DNA of 64,000 nt from Thiobacillus sp. (lineage in GTDB: Bacteria; Pseudomonadota; Gammaproteobacteria; Burkholderiales; Thiobacillaceae). The stretch lies in assembly GCA_030679915.1 (NCBI GenBank), contig JAUXRY010000030.1, positions 62,001 to 126,000 of the forward strand. Reading direction: 5' to 3'. The notes beneath the pieces are model-generated. The model was not told the origin of the DNA. It searched no databases and was given only the letters and a program-made list of their open reading frames with translations. Numbering within the stretch: the first letter of the stretch is position 1; each line of letters opens with the position of its first letter. The position numbers and the translations under genes are program-made. Shown here piece after piece: positions 9,769 through 18,400 of the stretch.

Positions 9769-10191
9769 ATGCAAGCCAGTGATGTGCTGCGGCACCAGGT
9801 AGTTGAAAATCTTATGGCGTCGCACCCTGAAAAGGGTGCGGATGCTGCGATTGGCTTATGGGAGCAGATGGCGACCCAGATCATTTCGCTTGTCGGTGAA
9901 GGGGGCTTCAATTCACTTTACGCGCGAAGCGTATTCCTCACCCAGCCGACCTTTCCCTGGCTCACGGCCAGCGCACTATCACTCCAGGCCGACCACCGGT
10001 TTGTGCAATTAAAAACAAGCTTTGAAGGACAAACGCCTGCCGAAGTTTACGCAGCAAACCGTCTGCTGCTGATCACGTTCACCGACATCCTGGCCGCATT
10101 GATAGGCGAACAGTTAACGACCAGTATTTTACGTTTGGCCTGGGGCGTTGACGCTTCGGACAAGGCCGGCGAGGAGTTAGAAAATGAGTAA
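9769..10191 (+). CDS. unknown small protein preceding a KaiC-like gene
   Basis: 140 residues counted from ATG 9769; a TTG two codons earlier is also possible, and no strong ribosome site is visible. I do not recognise the family. The sequence looks helical and soluble (ASDVLRHQVVENLM, LLLITFTDILAALIGEQL) with no cysteines and no membrane segment. Its last codons overlap the ATG of the KaiC-like gene by 8 bases (10184-10191), so the two are very likely translationally coupled and act together. A role as adaptor or partner of the ATPase is inferred from this position only. The preceding 225 bases (9544-9768) hold no recognisable gene and should contain the promoter of the cassette. Confidence 0.7.
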   Translation: MQASDVLRHQVVENLMASHPEKGADAAIGLWEQMATQIISLVGEGGFNSLYARSVFLTQPTFPWLTASALSLQADHRFVQLKTSFEGQTPAEVYAANRLLLITFTDILAALIGEQLTTSILRLAWGVDASDKAGEELENE

Positions 10192-11644
10192 CAAGGTCCG
10201 CATACGTCGTCTGCCAACGGGCGTGCCCGGTCTGGACAATCTGTTGGGCGGTGGCCTGCCGGAATTCTCATTCAACCTGATCGCAGGCACGCCGGGAAGC
10301 GGAAAAACCACGCTCGCGCACCAGATCATGTTCTCGCTGGCCAAGCCGGATAATCGGGCACTGTTCTTCACGGTACTCGGCGAGCCCGCGTTGAAGATGC
10401 TGCGTTATCAGCAGCAATTCCCGTTTTTCGACATCGATAAGGTTAATGACTCGATCCGCTTCGTCAACCTGTCCTCGGACCTCTTGGACGGAAATTTTGA
10501 CCGTGTTTTATCGCGTATTGCCGAAGAAGTGAAAGCCTATTCGCCCAGCCTGGTGTTTGTGGATTCGTTTCGATCCGTCGCGCAGTCGGCGAAGTCGATG
10601 GAACAGGGCGCGTCCGGGCTGCAGCGCTTCGTGCAGCAACTGGGCATGCAAATGACGAGTTGGCAGGCCACCACCTTTTTGATCGGTGAATATTTGCTGC
10701 CCGAAGCCGAATCCAGCCCGGTCTTTACCGTGGCGGATGGCATCCTCTGGATGTCGCAAAATTTGCACCGCAATTCCATGGTGCGCAAAATGCAGGTGGT
10801 CAAAATGCGGGGGCAGGCCCAGGCGCCGGGTTTGCATACCTTCCGCATCAGCGACGCAGGCATTCAGGTTTTCCCGCGCGCGATTGTCCAGCCGGGCGCA
10901 GCGGTTGAGGCGGCAATCAAGCTCGTCACGGGAGACAAGCGTACGCTCATGGGGGTGCCTGGCCTGGATGACATGCTGGGCGGCGGCTTGCCGGTGGGCT
11001 ATTCGCTGCTCGTGGTCGGGCCCTCCGGCTCCGGGAAAACCATATTGGCGACGGAGTTTCTTGCCGAAGGGGTGCGCAGAGGCGAACCTGGCGTGATTGC
11101 GGCGTTTGAGAAAAGCCCGAGCCAACTGCTGAACAACAAGCTGCAAGCGCTGGTCGAGACCGGAAAAGTGGGGGTGATCGACACCCGTTCGCTGGATTTG
11201 TCGATCGATGAAACCTTGCATGATTTGATCGAAATGATTAATCGCATGCAGGCCAAGCGCGTTGTCATCGACTCCTTGTCGGGGTTCGAGCTGGCGCTGG
11301 CGCCCGAGTTTCAGGAAGATTTTCGCGGCTCGCTGTACCGGATGATTGCCGAACTGACGAGCATGGGTGTGACCATCCTGATGACCTCGGAACTGGAAGA
11401 CCGTTATACCGATTTGCGCTTTAGTCCCTTTGGCAGTGCATTTCTTGCCGACTCCATTATCGTGCAGCGCTATATCGAAATCGCGGGCCAGTTCAAACGC
11501 GTTCTGTCGGTCGTCAAGGTCCGCGGCAGCGAGCACAGCAAGGACATTCGCCTGTTCGACATTATCGACGACGGCATCGTGATTGGCGAAACCTTGTCCG
11601 AGTATGGCGGAATCATGTCAGGCCGGCCGACGGTCGGCGTGTAG
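10184..11644 (+). CDS. KaiC-like double-domain RecA-fold ATPase
   Basis: 486 residues with two RecA/KaiC domains. The first begins RRLPTGVPGLDNLLGGGLPE with Walker A GTPGSGKTT at about residue 35. The second begins MGVPGLDDMLGGGLPVG with Walker A GPSGSGKT at about residue 279. Walker-B-like strands are SLVFVDSF and RVVIDSL. By eye alignment the catalytic Glu pair after Walker A is altered in both halves (LGE and FEK), and the Ser-Thr autophosphorylation pair of clock KaiC is replaced by Ala-Phe in the segment before the QRYIEIAGQFKR strand. It is therefore a non-clock KaiC homologue, probably a signalling ATPase. It overlaps the upstream small gene, and a hybrid kinase and a GGDEF-EAL enzyme follow on the same strand. 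Confidence 0.9.
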   Translation: MSNKVRIRRLPTGVPGLDNLLGGGLPEFSFNLIAGTPGSGKTTLAHQIMFSLAKPDNRALFFTVLGEPALKMLRYQQQFPFFDIDKVNDSIRFVNLSSDLLDGNFDRVLSRIAEEVKAYSPSLVFVDSFRSVAQSAKSMEQGASGLQRFVQQLGMQMTSWQATTFLIGEYLLPEAESSPVFTVADGILWMSQNLHRNSMVRKMQVVKMRGQAQAPGLHTFRISDAGIQVFPRAIVQPGAAVEAAIKLVTGDKRTLMGVPGLDDMLGGGLPVGYSLLVVGPSGSGKTILATEFLAEGVRRGEPGVIAAFEKSPSQLLNNKLQALVETGKVGVIDTRSLDLSIDETLHDLIEMINRMQAKRVVIDSLSGFELALAPEFQEDFRGSLYRMIAELTSMGVTILMTSELEDRYTDLRFSPFGSAFLADSIIVQRYIEIAGQFKRVLSVVKVRGSEHSKDIRLFDIIDDGIVIGETLSEYGGIMSGRPTVGV

Positions 11645-11695
11645 ACAGAATGACCAGGCGACAGGGGCGGAAATGAACACAACGAAAATGACGGC

Positions 11696-13228
11696 ATGCC
11701 TGAAATCGATCACCCTCGGCAAGCGGTTGTGATGGGTCGTGATCCCGGGACGCCGCCTTTTGCATGGGGTGCTACCGACAGACGGCGCAAGGAAAGCGCT
11801 GTCATTGACGATGAGGCGACGGTTCTTGCGCGCGAGGATGTGGTCGATGCACGCGAAGAGGCCGCGCATGTGCGTGAAGATGCGGTTCATCTGCGCGAAG
11901 GGGTAGCGACCTCGCGCGAGCGGGAAATTTGCGCGTCAGAGGCCACCCAGGCAGCGTCGGACGATCACATGCTGATGTTGCAGCAAGCGAATGCGTTCCT
12001 GGTCGTCGCGACCATCGAGGCACAAAAACTGACTGAACAAGTCGAAATAGCCAAAGTTCAGTTGGAGCAAACCAAGTTAGAAGCGGAAAAAGCCAACCTC
12101 GCCAAATCGAATTTCCTTTCCGGCATGAGCCATGAGCTGCGCACCCCGCTCAATGCCATTCTCGGCTTCGCCCAGTTATTGGAGGCCGGGTCGCCGCCGC
12201 TGACAGATACCCAGAACACAAGGCTCCAGCAGATCATTAAATCGGGATGGTATTTGCTGGACCTGATCAACGAAGTCCTCGATCTCGCGGTGATCGAGTC
12301 CGGCAAACTGTCGCTGTCGCAAGAACCGGTGTTGCTGATCGATGTCATGAACGAATGCCGGGCCATGATCGAACCGCAGGCGCAGCAACGCGGCATCCAA
12401 TTCGACTTTCTCCTCTGCGACAATACCTGGTTTGCCTATGCCGACCGAACGCGGGTCAAACAGGTGCTGATCAATCTGCTGAGCAATGCGATCAAATACA
12501 ACCGCGAGCATGGCACGGTGAGTGTGGCGTGCACCGCGCCGACCCCGGAATTCATTCGCATCAGCATCAAGGACAGCGGTGCGGGTTTGCCTGCGGAAAA
12601 GCTGGCGCAGCTGTTTCAGCCCTTCAATCGTCTCGGGCAAGAGGCGGGTAACGAGGAAGGGACGGGCATCGGCCTGGTGGTCACCAAGCAGCTGGTCGAG
12701 CTGATGGGCGGGAGCATCGGGGTGGAAAGCACCGTTGGTGTGGGCAGTGAATTCTGGATCGACCTGATCCGGGACGGTGCGCCACGACTTGCCACTGGAC
12801 ATACCCTGCCCGCAGACCCTGCGTCGAAAGCGCGGGAAAACACGGCGCTGCGCACCCTGCTCTATGTGGAAGACAATCCGGCCAACCTGATGCTGGTCGA
12901 GCAAATCATCGAGGGCCACCCGCATATACGCATGCTGAGCGCGCGCGACGGCCATCTCGGCACTGCGATTGCGCGTGCCCAGCTCCCGGATGTGATCCTG
13001 ATGGATATCAATCTGCCCGGCATCAGCGGCATTCAGGCGCTGGAAATCTTGCGCAAAGATCCCGTCACGGCGCATATCCCGGTGCTGGCCATCAGCGCCA
13101 ATGCCATGCAAAGCGACATCCAGAAAGGCCTGGAAGCAGGGTTTTTCGGCTACCTCACCAAGCCGATCAAGGTCAGCGAATTCATGGAAGCGCTGAACCT
13201 GGCGCTGGATGTTTCGGAAAGCGGCTAA
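11696..13228 (+). CDS. hybrid histidine kinase with N-terminal RE-heptad module
   Basis: 510 residues. The N-terminal module (about residues 28-135) has no membrane segment: RRKESAVIDDEAT, then four perfect 7-residue repeats starting with Arg-Glu plus a partial fifth (DNA 11831-11914 for the full ones), then SDDHMLMLQQANAFLV and a helix running into the kinase. HisKA carries SHELRTP with His146, HATPase has NLLSNAIKYN and GTGIGLV (about 259 and 322), and a C-terminal receiver has Asp437 (ILMDINLPG) and the KPI lysine. It is a cytoplasmic hybrid kinase whose own receiver has no output domain. The start at 11696 has only a weak ribosome site, and an in-frame ATG at 11732 is an alternative. It sits 51 bases after the KaiC-like gene. 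Confidence 0.9.
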   Translation: MPEIDHPRQAVVMGRDPGTPPFAWGATDRRRKESAVIDDEATVLAREDVVDAREEAAHVREDAVHLREGVATSREREICASEATQAASDDHMLMLQQANAFLVVATIEAQKLTEQVEIAKVQLEQTKLEAEKANLAKSNFLSGMSHELRTPLNAILGFAQLLEAGSPPLTDTQNTRLQQIIKSGWYLLDLINEVLDLAVIESGKLSLSQEPVLLIDVMNECRAMIEPQAQQRGIQFDFLLCDNTWFAYADRTRVKQVLINLLSNAIKYNREHGTVSVACTAPTPEFIRISIKDSGAGLPAEKLAQLFQPFNRLGQEAGNEEGTGIGLVVTKQLVELMGGSIGVESTVGVGSEFWIDLIRDGAPRLATGHTLPADPASKARENTALRTLLYVEDNPANLMLVEQIIEGHPHIRMLSARDGHLGTAIARAQLPDVILMDINLPGISGIQALEILRKDPVTAHIPVLAISANAMQSDIQKGLEAGFFGYLTKPIKVSEFMEALNLALDVSESG

Positions 13229-13547
13229 GGTGGCGCAAATCACCCCGTTCCGGTGATGGGGCTTCGACCCTGGGAAGGTTATGCAGACAGTTTTAACGGC
13301 CCGCGATTCCCGCCCGGATGATCAGTGGCTGTTTCAGTTCCCTATCATGAAGATCGACCCGTCACCTGAACCCGCAGTCCGGGCCGGCGCCACATCGACT
13401 AAGTTGCAAGCTGTGTGTGTCACCGTACCGACTGGTGTGAGCAACGTACCTATAGTTCCTAGATACACTTGCATCAGGCATGTCCGAATTCTGTCGGATC
13501 TGTCAACGCGCATCGGGTAGTTGGCACGACCTGAATTGGAGGATGGG
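13229..13547 (+). other. non-coding gap between kinase and GGDEF-EAL genes
   Basis: 319 bases without a convincing gene. An inverted repeat ATCACC...GGTGAT lies just after the kinase stop codon (around 13239-13257) but has no T run, so it is a weak terminator candidate. The rest is less GC-rich than the neighbours and probably carries a separate promoter for the GGDEF-EAL gene; I cannot place its -35/-10 boxes with confidence. Confidence 0.5.
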
Positions 13548-15299
13548 ATGGGCAGTAAGGACAGTAACAATGCGTCTGCGACCGGCGATCCGGGTCAACC
13601 GGGCCTACTTGAAGACACGTTGACAGAGGCCCTTGAAAAAGGGATTAAACGCAGGGAAAGCGCCGTCGTTGACGATGAAAAGACCATCCTGAGCCGCGAG
13701 AAATCGGCCGCTGCACGAGAAGATGCCGCTGACATGCGTGAAGATGCTGCTGACTTGCGCGAAGATGCCGTCCATCTACGCGAGGGCGCGGCGCAGCTAC
13801 GGGAAGGCGAAGCCCAGGAACGCGAAGGGGCCGCCACCTTGCGCGAGCAAGAGATTCGCGTGGCAGAACCGCAGGCGATATCCGACGAACATATCGTCAA
13901 GTTGCAGCAGGCCAACGCACACCTGGTCACCGCCAGCATTGAAGCGCACATACTGACCGAACAGGTCCAGATCGCTAAAGATAACCTGGAGCATCTGGTC
14001 CATTACGACACCCTCACCGATTTGCCGAATCGAACGCTGCTGCAGGACCGGCTGGGTCAGGCCATCGAACTGGCCCACCGCCAAGGTCGGCAGTTGGCGG
14101 TGATGTTCATGGATCTGGATCGATTCAAGCACATCAACGACTCTCTGGGGCACGCGGTAGGCGACCTGCTGCTGCAGTCGGTTGCGCAACGCCTGGTGGG
14201 GTGCGTGCGCCACTCGGACACCATCAGCCGTCAGGGAGGCGATGAATTCGTGGTGCTACTGCCCTATATCGAGCACGCAGAAGACGCGGCGCTCTCTGCG
14301 CAAAAGCTGCTGGCGGCGCTGGAATTACCACACTGCGTTGACGAACACACGATTTACATCGGCGCGAGTATCGGTATCAGCATCTACCCCGATGATGGTC
14401 AGGATTTGGAAACCCTGCTCAAATGCGCGGACAGTGCGATGTACCATTCCAAGGCAAACGGCCGCAACAATTACAAGTTTTTCGAGCAGAGCATGAATGT
14501 TCGGGCCATCGAGCGGCAATCCATCGAAGGCGGGCTGCGCCGCGCGCTGGAACGGCAGGAATTCGTGTTGCACTACCAGCCGAAAATCAATCTTCAGAGT
14601 GGCGCGATTGTCGGCGTCGAGGCGCTCATTCGCTGGCAGCATCCGCAACGCGGGCTGATTTTACCCGAGCAGTTCGTGCCCATCGCCGAGGATTGCGGTT
14701 TGACCCAGCCGATTGGACGCTGGGTGTTGCGCGAGGCCTGCAAGCAGGCCCAAGCCTGGTTGCAGGCGGGGTTGCCGCCGATCGTCGTCGCTATCAACGC
14801 CTCTGCGCCCGAGTTCCACACCAAGGATTATTTCAAAAATATACGCGCGACCCTCGAGGAGGCGCATCTGGAACCGCGCTATCTGGAAATCGAACTGACC
14901 GAAAGCGTCCTCATGCGCGATGCCGCGGCGACCGATACCGTGCTGCATGCGCTCGCAGACCTGGGTGTCCAGCTCGCGGTCGATGACTTCGGCACCGGCT
15001 ATTCCAGCCTGAGTTATCTGAAGAAGTTTCCGATTAATACCCTGAAGATCGATCAGTCGTTCGTGAATCAGATGATCGACAACCCGGACGATGCCGCCAT
15101 CGTCAGTGCCGTGATCAGCATGGCAAAAAGCCTCAGGCTCCGAGTCATCGCTGAGGGGGTGGAAACACCCGAGCAGGCTGCATTTCTTCGGGACAGGCAG
15201 TGCGACGAAGGCCAGGGCTATCATTTCTGCCGCCCGATGGCGGCAGAGGCGTTAGCTGCCTTGCTACAAACGGGTCTGTCTTCCACGCTGCTTCATTGA
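13548..15299 (+). CDS. diguanylate cyclase/phosphodiesterase (GGDEF-EAL) with RE-heptad module
   Basis: 583 residues from ATG 13548, with GGAGG five bases upstream. The N-terminal module is homologous to that of the hybrid kinase: KRRESAVVDDEKT, then seven full Arg-Glu heptads plus a partial one (from DNA 13695, residue 50), then SDEHIVKLQQANAHLVTASI. GGDEF is intact at residues 230-234 with an RxxD inhibitory site (RHSD) five residues before it. EAL is intact (VEALIRW, about 357-363), with NAS, ELTES, DDFGTGYSS and AEGVET present. Both synthesis and hydrolysis of cyclic-di-GMP are therefore possible. No membrane segment or other sensor is present, so the heptad module is the likely input. 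It is the last gene of the KaiC cassette. Confidence 0.95.
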   Translation: MGSKDSNNASATGDPGQPGLLEDTLTEALEKGIKRRESAVVDDEKTILSREKSAAAREDAADMREDAADLREDAVHLREGAAQLREGEAQEREGAATLREQEIRVAEPQAISDEHIVKLQQANAHLVTASIEAHILTEQVQIAKDNLEHLVHYDTLTDLPNRTLLQDRLGQAIELAHRQGRQLAVMFMDLDRFKHINDSLGHAVGDLLLQSVAQRLVGCVRHSDTISRQGGDEFVVLLPYIEHAEDAALSAQKLLAALELPHCVDEHTIYIGASIGISIYPDDGQDLETLLKCADSAMYHSKANGRNNYKFFEQSMNVRAIERQSIEGGLRRALERQEFVLHYQPKINLQSGAIVGVEALIRWQHPQRGLILPEQFVPIAEDCGLTQPIGRWVLREACKQAQAWLQAGLPPIVVAINASAPEFHTKDYFKNIRATLEEAHLEPRYLEIELTESVLMRDAAATDTVLHALADLGVQLAVDDFGTGYSSLSYLKKFPINTLKIDQSFVNQMIDNPDDAAIVSAVISMAKSLRLRVIAEGVETPEQAAFLRDRQCDEGQGYHFCRPMAAEALAALLQTGLSSTLLH

Positions 15300-15384
15300 T
15301 GCCCATCAGCGTTACATGCCGACCAGACTCCGGCGTGTAGTGCTCCGGCAACCCTAAGACCCCGTAGATACAATGAATGGAATG

Positions 15385-15420
15385 AAGCCCAAATGCAAAC
15401 GCTAAACGGGTTGGGCTTTG
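15385..15420. terminator. possible bidirectional terminator between convergent genes
   Basis: AAGCCCAA (15385-15392) is the exact reverse complement of TTGGGCTT (15411-15418), with an 18-base loop, between the convergent GGDEF-EAL and DUF1631 genes. The loop is long and the T run is short, so this is only a candidate. Confidence 0.35.
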
Positions 15421-15472
15421 CAGCCCAATACGGGATTCTGCGCTGCGCCTCGTGCAATGAGCGGCGGTAGCT

Positions 15473-18400
15473 TCAGGCCAAACTCTCCAATTCAACCGGC
15501 TCCCCGATCAAATACCCTTGCATGCAATCCACCCCCATCTCGCGCAGCTTGATGAGTGTTTCGTCGTCTTCGATATACCCTGCCACTGTCTTGATTCCCA
15601 GGAAGCTGCCGGTTTCTACAATCGACCGTACCAGGGCTTCGTCGATCATGCTGCTGGTGACTTCGCGCACCAGCGTGCGGTCGATTTTCAGGTAATCGAG
15701 TTTCATGCTTTTCATGCGGGTGAATGAACTGGAGCCTGCGCCAAACTCGTCGAGCGTGAAACGACAGCCGTGGCGTTGAAGCTGTCGCATGAAGAGCTGG
15801 GTTTGCGCATGGCCGTCGATGGCATCGATTTCACTGATTTCGAAAATGATTTTTGCGCCGGGAATGTCGCCGCTTGCAAATTCGCCGAGGATGAATTTCA
15901 GGAAAAGTGGATTCGTGATCGACTGACCAGACAAGTTGATTGAAAAACCGCCCATTGTGGCAACCTTGTCGGCATGATCGCGAATCCACTGAAAAACCTT
16001 GCGCACGACCCAGCGATCAATTTCGGCGATGCGCTGCAACCGCTCTGCAATGTTGATCAAATCACGTGTAGCGATCTTTTCATCGGTTGAACTGGGATGC
16101 AGCAGAATTTCGTGATAAATCGGGGTGCGTGTTGCATCGGCCGCGCCCACCACGGGTTGGCAATTGAGGCTGAGCTGGTTGTTGACGAGTATGGCTGTCA
16201 ACACATGTGCCCATTGCGCCAATGCCAGCACGCCACTGTCATGGGCTTCACTGTCGTAAAGCATGGCGGCGGAGTGGGATTCGCGCGCGCGGGTACAGGC
16301 GGCGTTGGCGTTGTCGTAATAGGCCTCTGGACTGAGGCAATCATTGGCCCACATCAGACCGATGGCGGCCTTGACCTGATAGCGTGTGCCTTCTATTTCC
16401 TGAGGGTGCTGGGTGATGAACTGTTGCAGCGCATGGGCATGGGCAACCGCAGATTCACTATCAACAGACTGGAGCCAATAAGAGAGACCGGATTCTCCCG
16501 CACGCGCAAGCAATGCATGGGTGCCCAGTTGTGCCGGCAATAGTTGGGCGAGGTCGCGCAGAATGGGGGTGCGAACTTCTGCGCCGATGGTCTCTCCCGC
16601 CGGATTGCTGATATCGAGCTGGATCACCCCAATGGTATAACCACTGCCGTTTGCCCGGCTGCGTACCCAATTACGACGAATCGCACGGAAAAAGCTCTTG
16701 CGGTTGGCCAGGCCGGTTGCCGGATCATGCGCGGACTGCCACAGCAAGTCGCGTTGCATTTTCTGGATCATCGCGCTGTAGGAACGATCCATCAGCGGGA
16801 GTTCCATGTCTTCCGTCCATTCTGCGTCGCCGTTTTCTAGCGTTTGCAGGAAATCCGGACGCTTGAGATCGAGTTTTTTGATCCCGCGATAGTTGGCAAA
16901 GACGTAAACGGGTGGTTGGTCGCCTATCCAGATCAAGTTGAGCGGGGCGTTCATCGATTTGAACTGTAGCCAGTCACCTACGCGCAAACGTTCAACCAGC
17001 GTGTCCTGCGATTCGCTGAGGGGTTCGCTTGCGGTATCGATAAGCCGCGCTGCAACAGAGGTGTGCTGATGTTGCGATTTGTTTTCATCAAACAATGCGG
17101 TTGCCAGGTTGTCGACAATTCGATCCTGGGCAAATTTATCCGCGCACACTTGTGTCAATGACTGGTCAATGCGCTGCAACAAACCCTGAATTTCAGCGGT
17201 GACAGGGAACTCGATCAGCTCGGGATCGAGCCATGTACATAATTGCTGCAGCACCGCCCATGCTTCGGTTGCTTCTTGGCTATCAACGCCATGGCGTAAT
17301 TCGGCAATCAGCAACACGTTACGCCAGCCGCCGTTAAGCAGCTCGATTACCGCATTGGGGACCTTACGCTCTTCCAACCGCGCCAGCAGGTCATTCAGAA
17401 TACGCAGTTTGGCGACTTCTGCACGCTGCCGACCTTCGCACATTTCCTGCAGGCGAAAAACCCGGGCAGCCCGTTCGTTCAGCAGGGGTTTAACCACGCG
17501 TTCCAATTGAGTGCGTGCTTCTTCGAATACGCCCGGATTTTTGTCCACTTCAGCATTGATGCGGTCGGTCCAGCGGTTCATCAGACGCAACAGGCGCGCA
17601 TCGGCGATCTTCCCGTCGTCCCCTGCGGCCATGCTGATGCGGTCGAGCGTGTTCAATACCTTGTGCGCCGGGTGTGCCGGGGAGGACAGAAATTGTGGAT
17701 CTTCCATCGCCAGCTTGAGGAGGCTCGATTCCATCTGCTGGAACATGGGCCGGGTGCCCTCGATGATTGAGTTCTCGGCTTGCATGGTGTCGAACAGGGC
17801 ACCAAACATGTCCACCGAACGCTGCATCTCCGGGGTGGCATTGATCGGAAGCGCGCCGGCAGCAGAGAGACGCTGCAACACGGGCGAATGTGCCACGCCG
17901 GGCGGCGTCATCATGGGCCGTGTGGTGGTCCCGACGGGGCGTTGAGCAGCATTCCCGGGTTGTGACGGTGAGGATGAGGGCATGCCAGGGGAAGCCGTTT
18001 CCTGCGAAGGAGACGAACCAGCATGGACTGAACTCTGAGCTTGGGGCATGGCACTGCGGAAGAAATCCATCAACGAGCCCGTTAAACGACTCAGGGTTCC
18101 TTTCGTCGGCGGTGCTGTGGTAGGTGAGGCTATTGAGGATCCCGATGCAGCGGCCGTCTCAGCATGCGTATTACTTCCAGATCCGGGAGCGGTCGAGGCG
18201 GCTTCCTGTTCCGGCGTAGAGTGGTTGCTTTGCTGCTGGACGATTTCGGCTTGTGACACGGGCAGTAAAACGAGAAGCTCGGCATACAGTGGCGCAAGCT
18301 CAAGTGACAGTACTTCGCGCAACGTTGTGTAAGCCACTTGACGCGCGCGGTTTGAAATCTCGATATTTTCTATAACGCTGCGATAAGCGTGGGTGATGAC

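Noticed and set aside
13521-13537. TTGGCACG before the GGDEF-EAL start as a sigma-54 promoter
   Set aside because: The following bases give GAATT rather than TTGCA, and the site would put the start of transcription inside or after the ribosome site.
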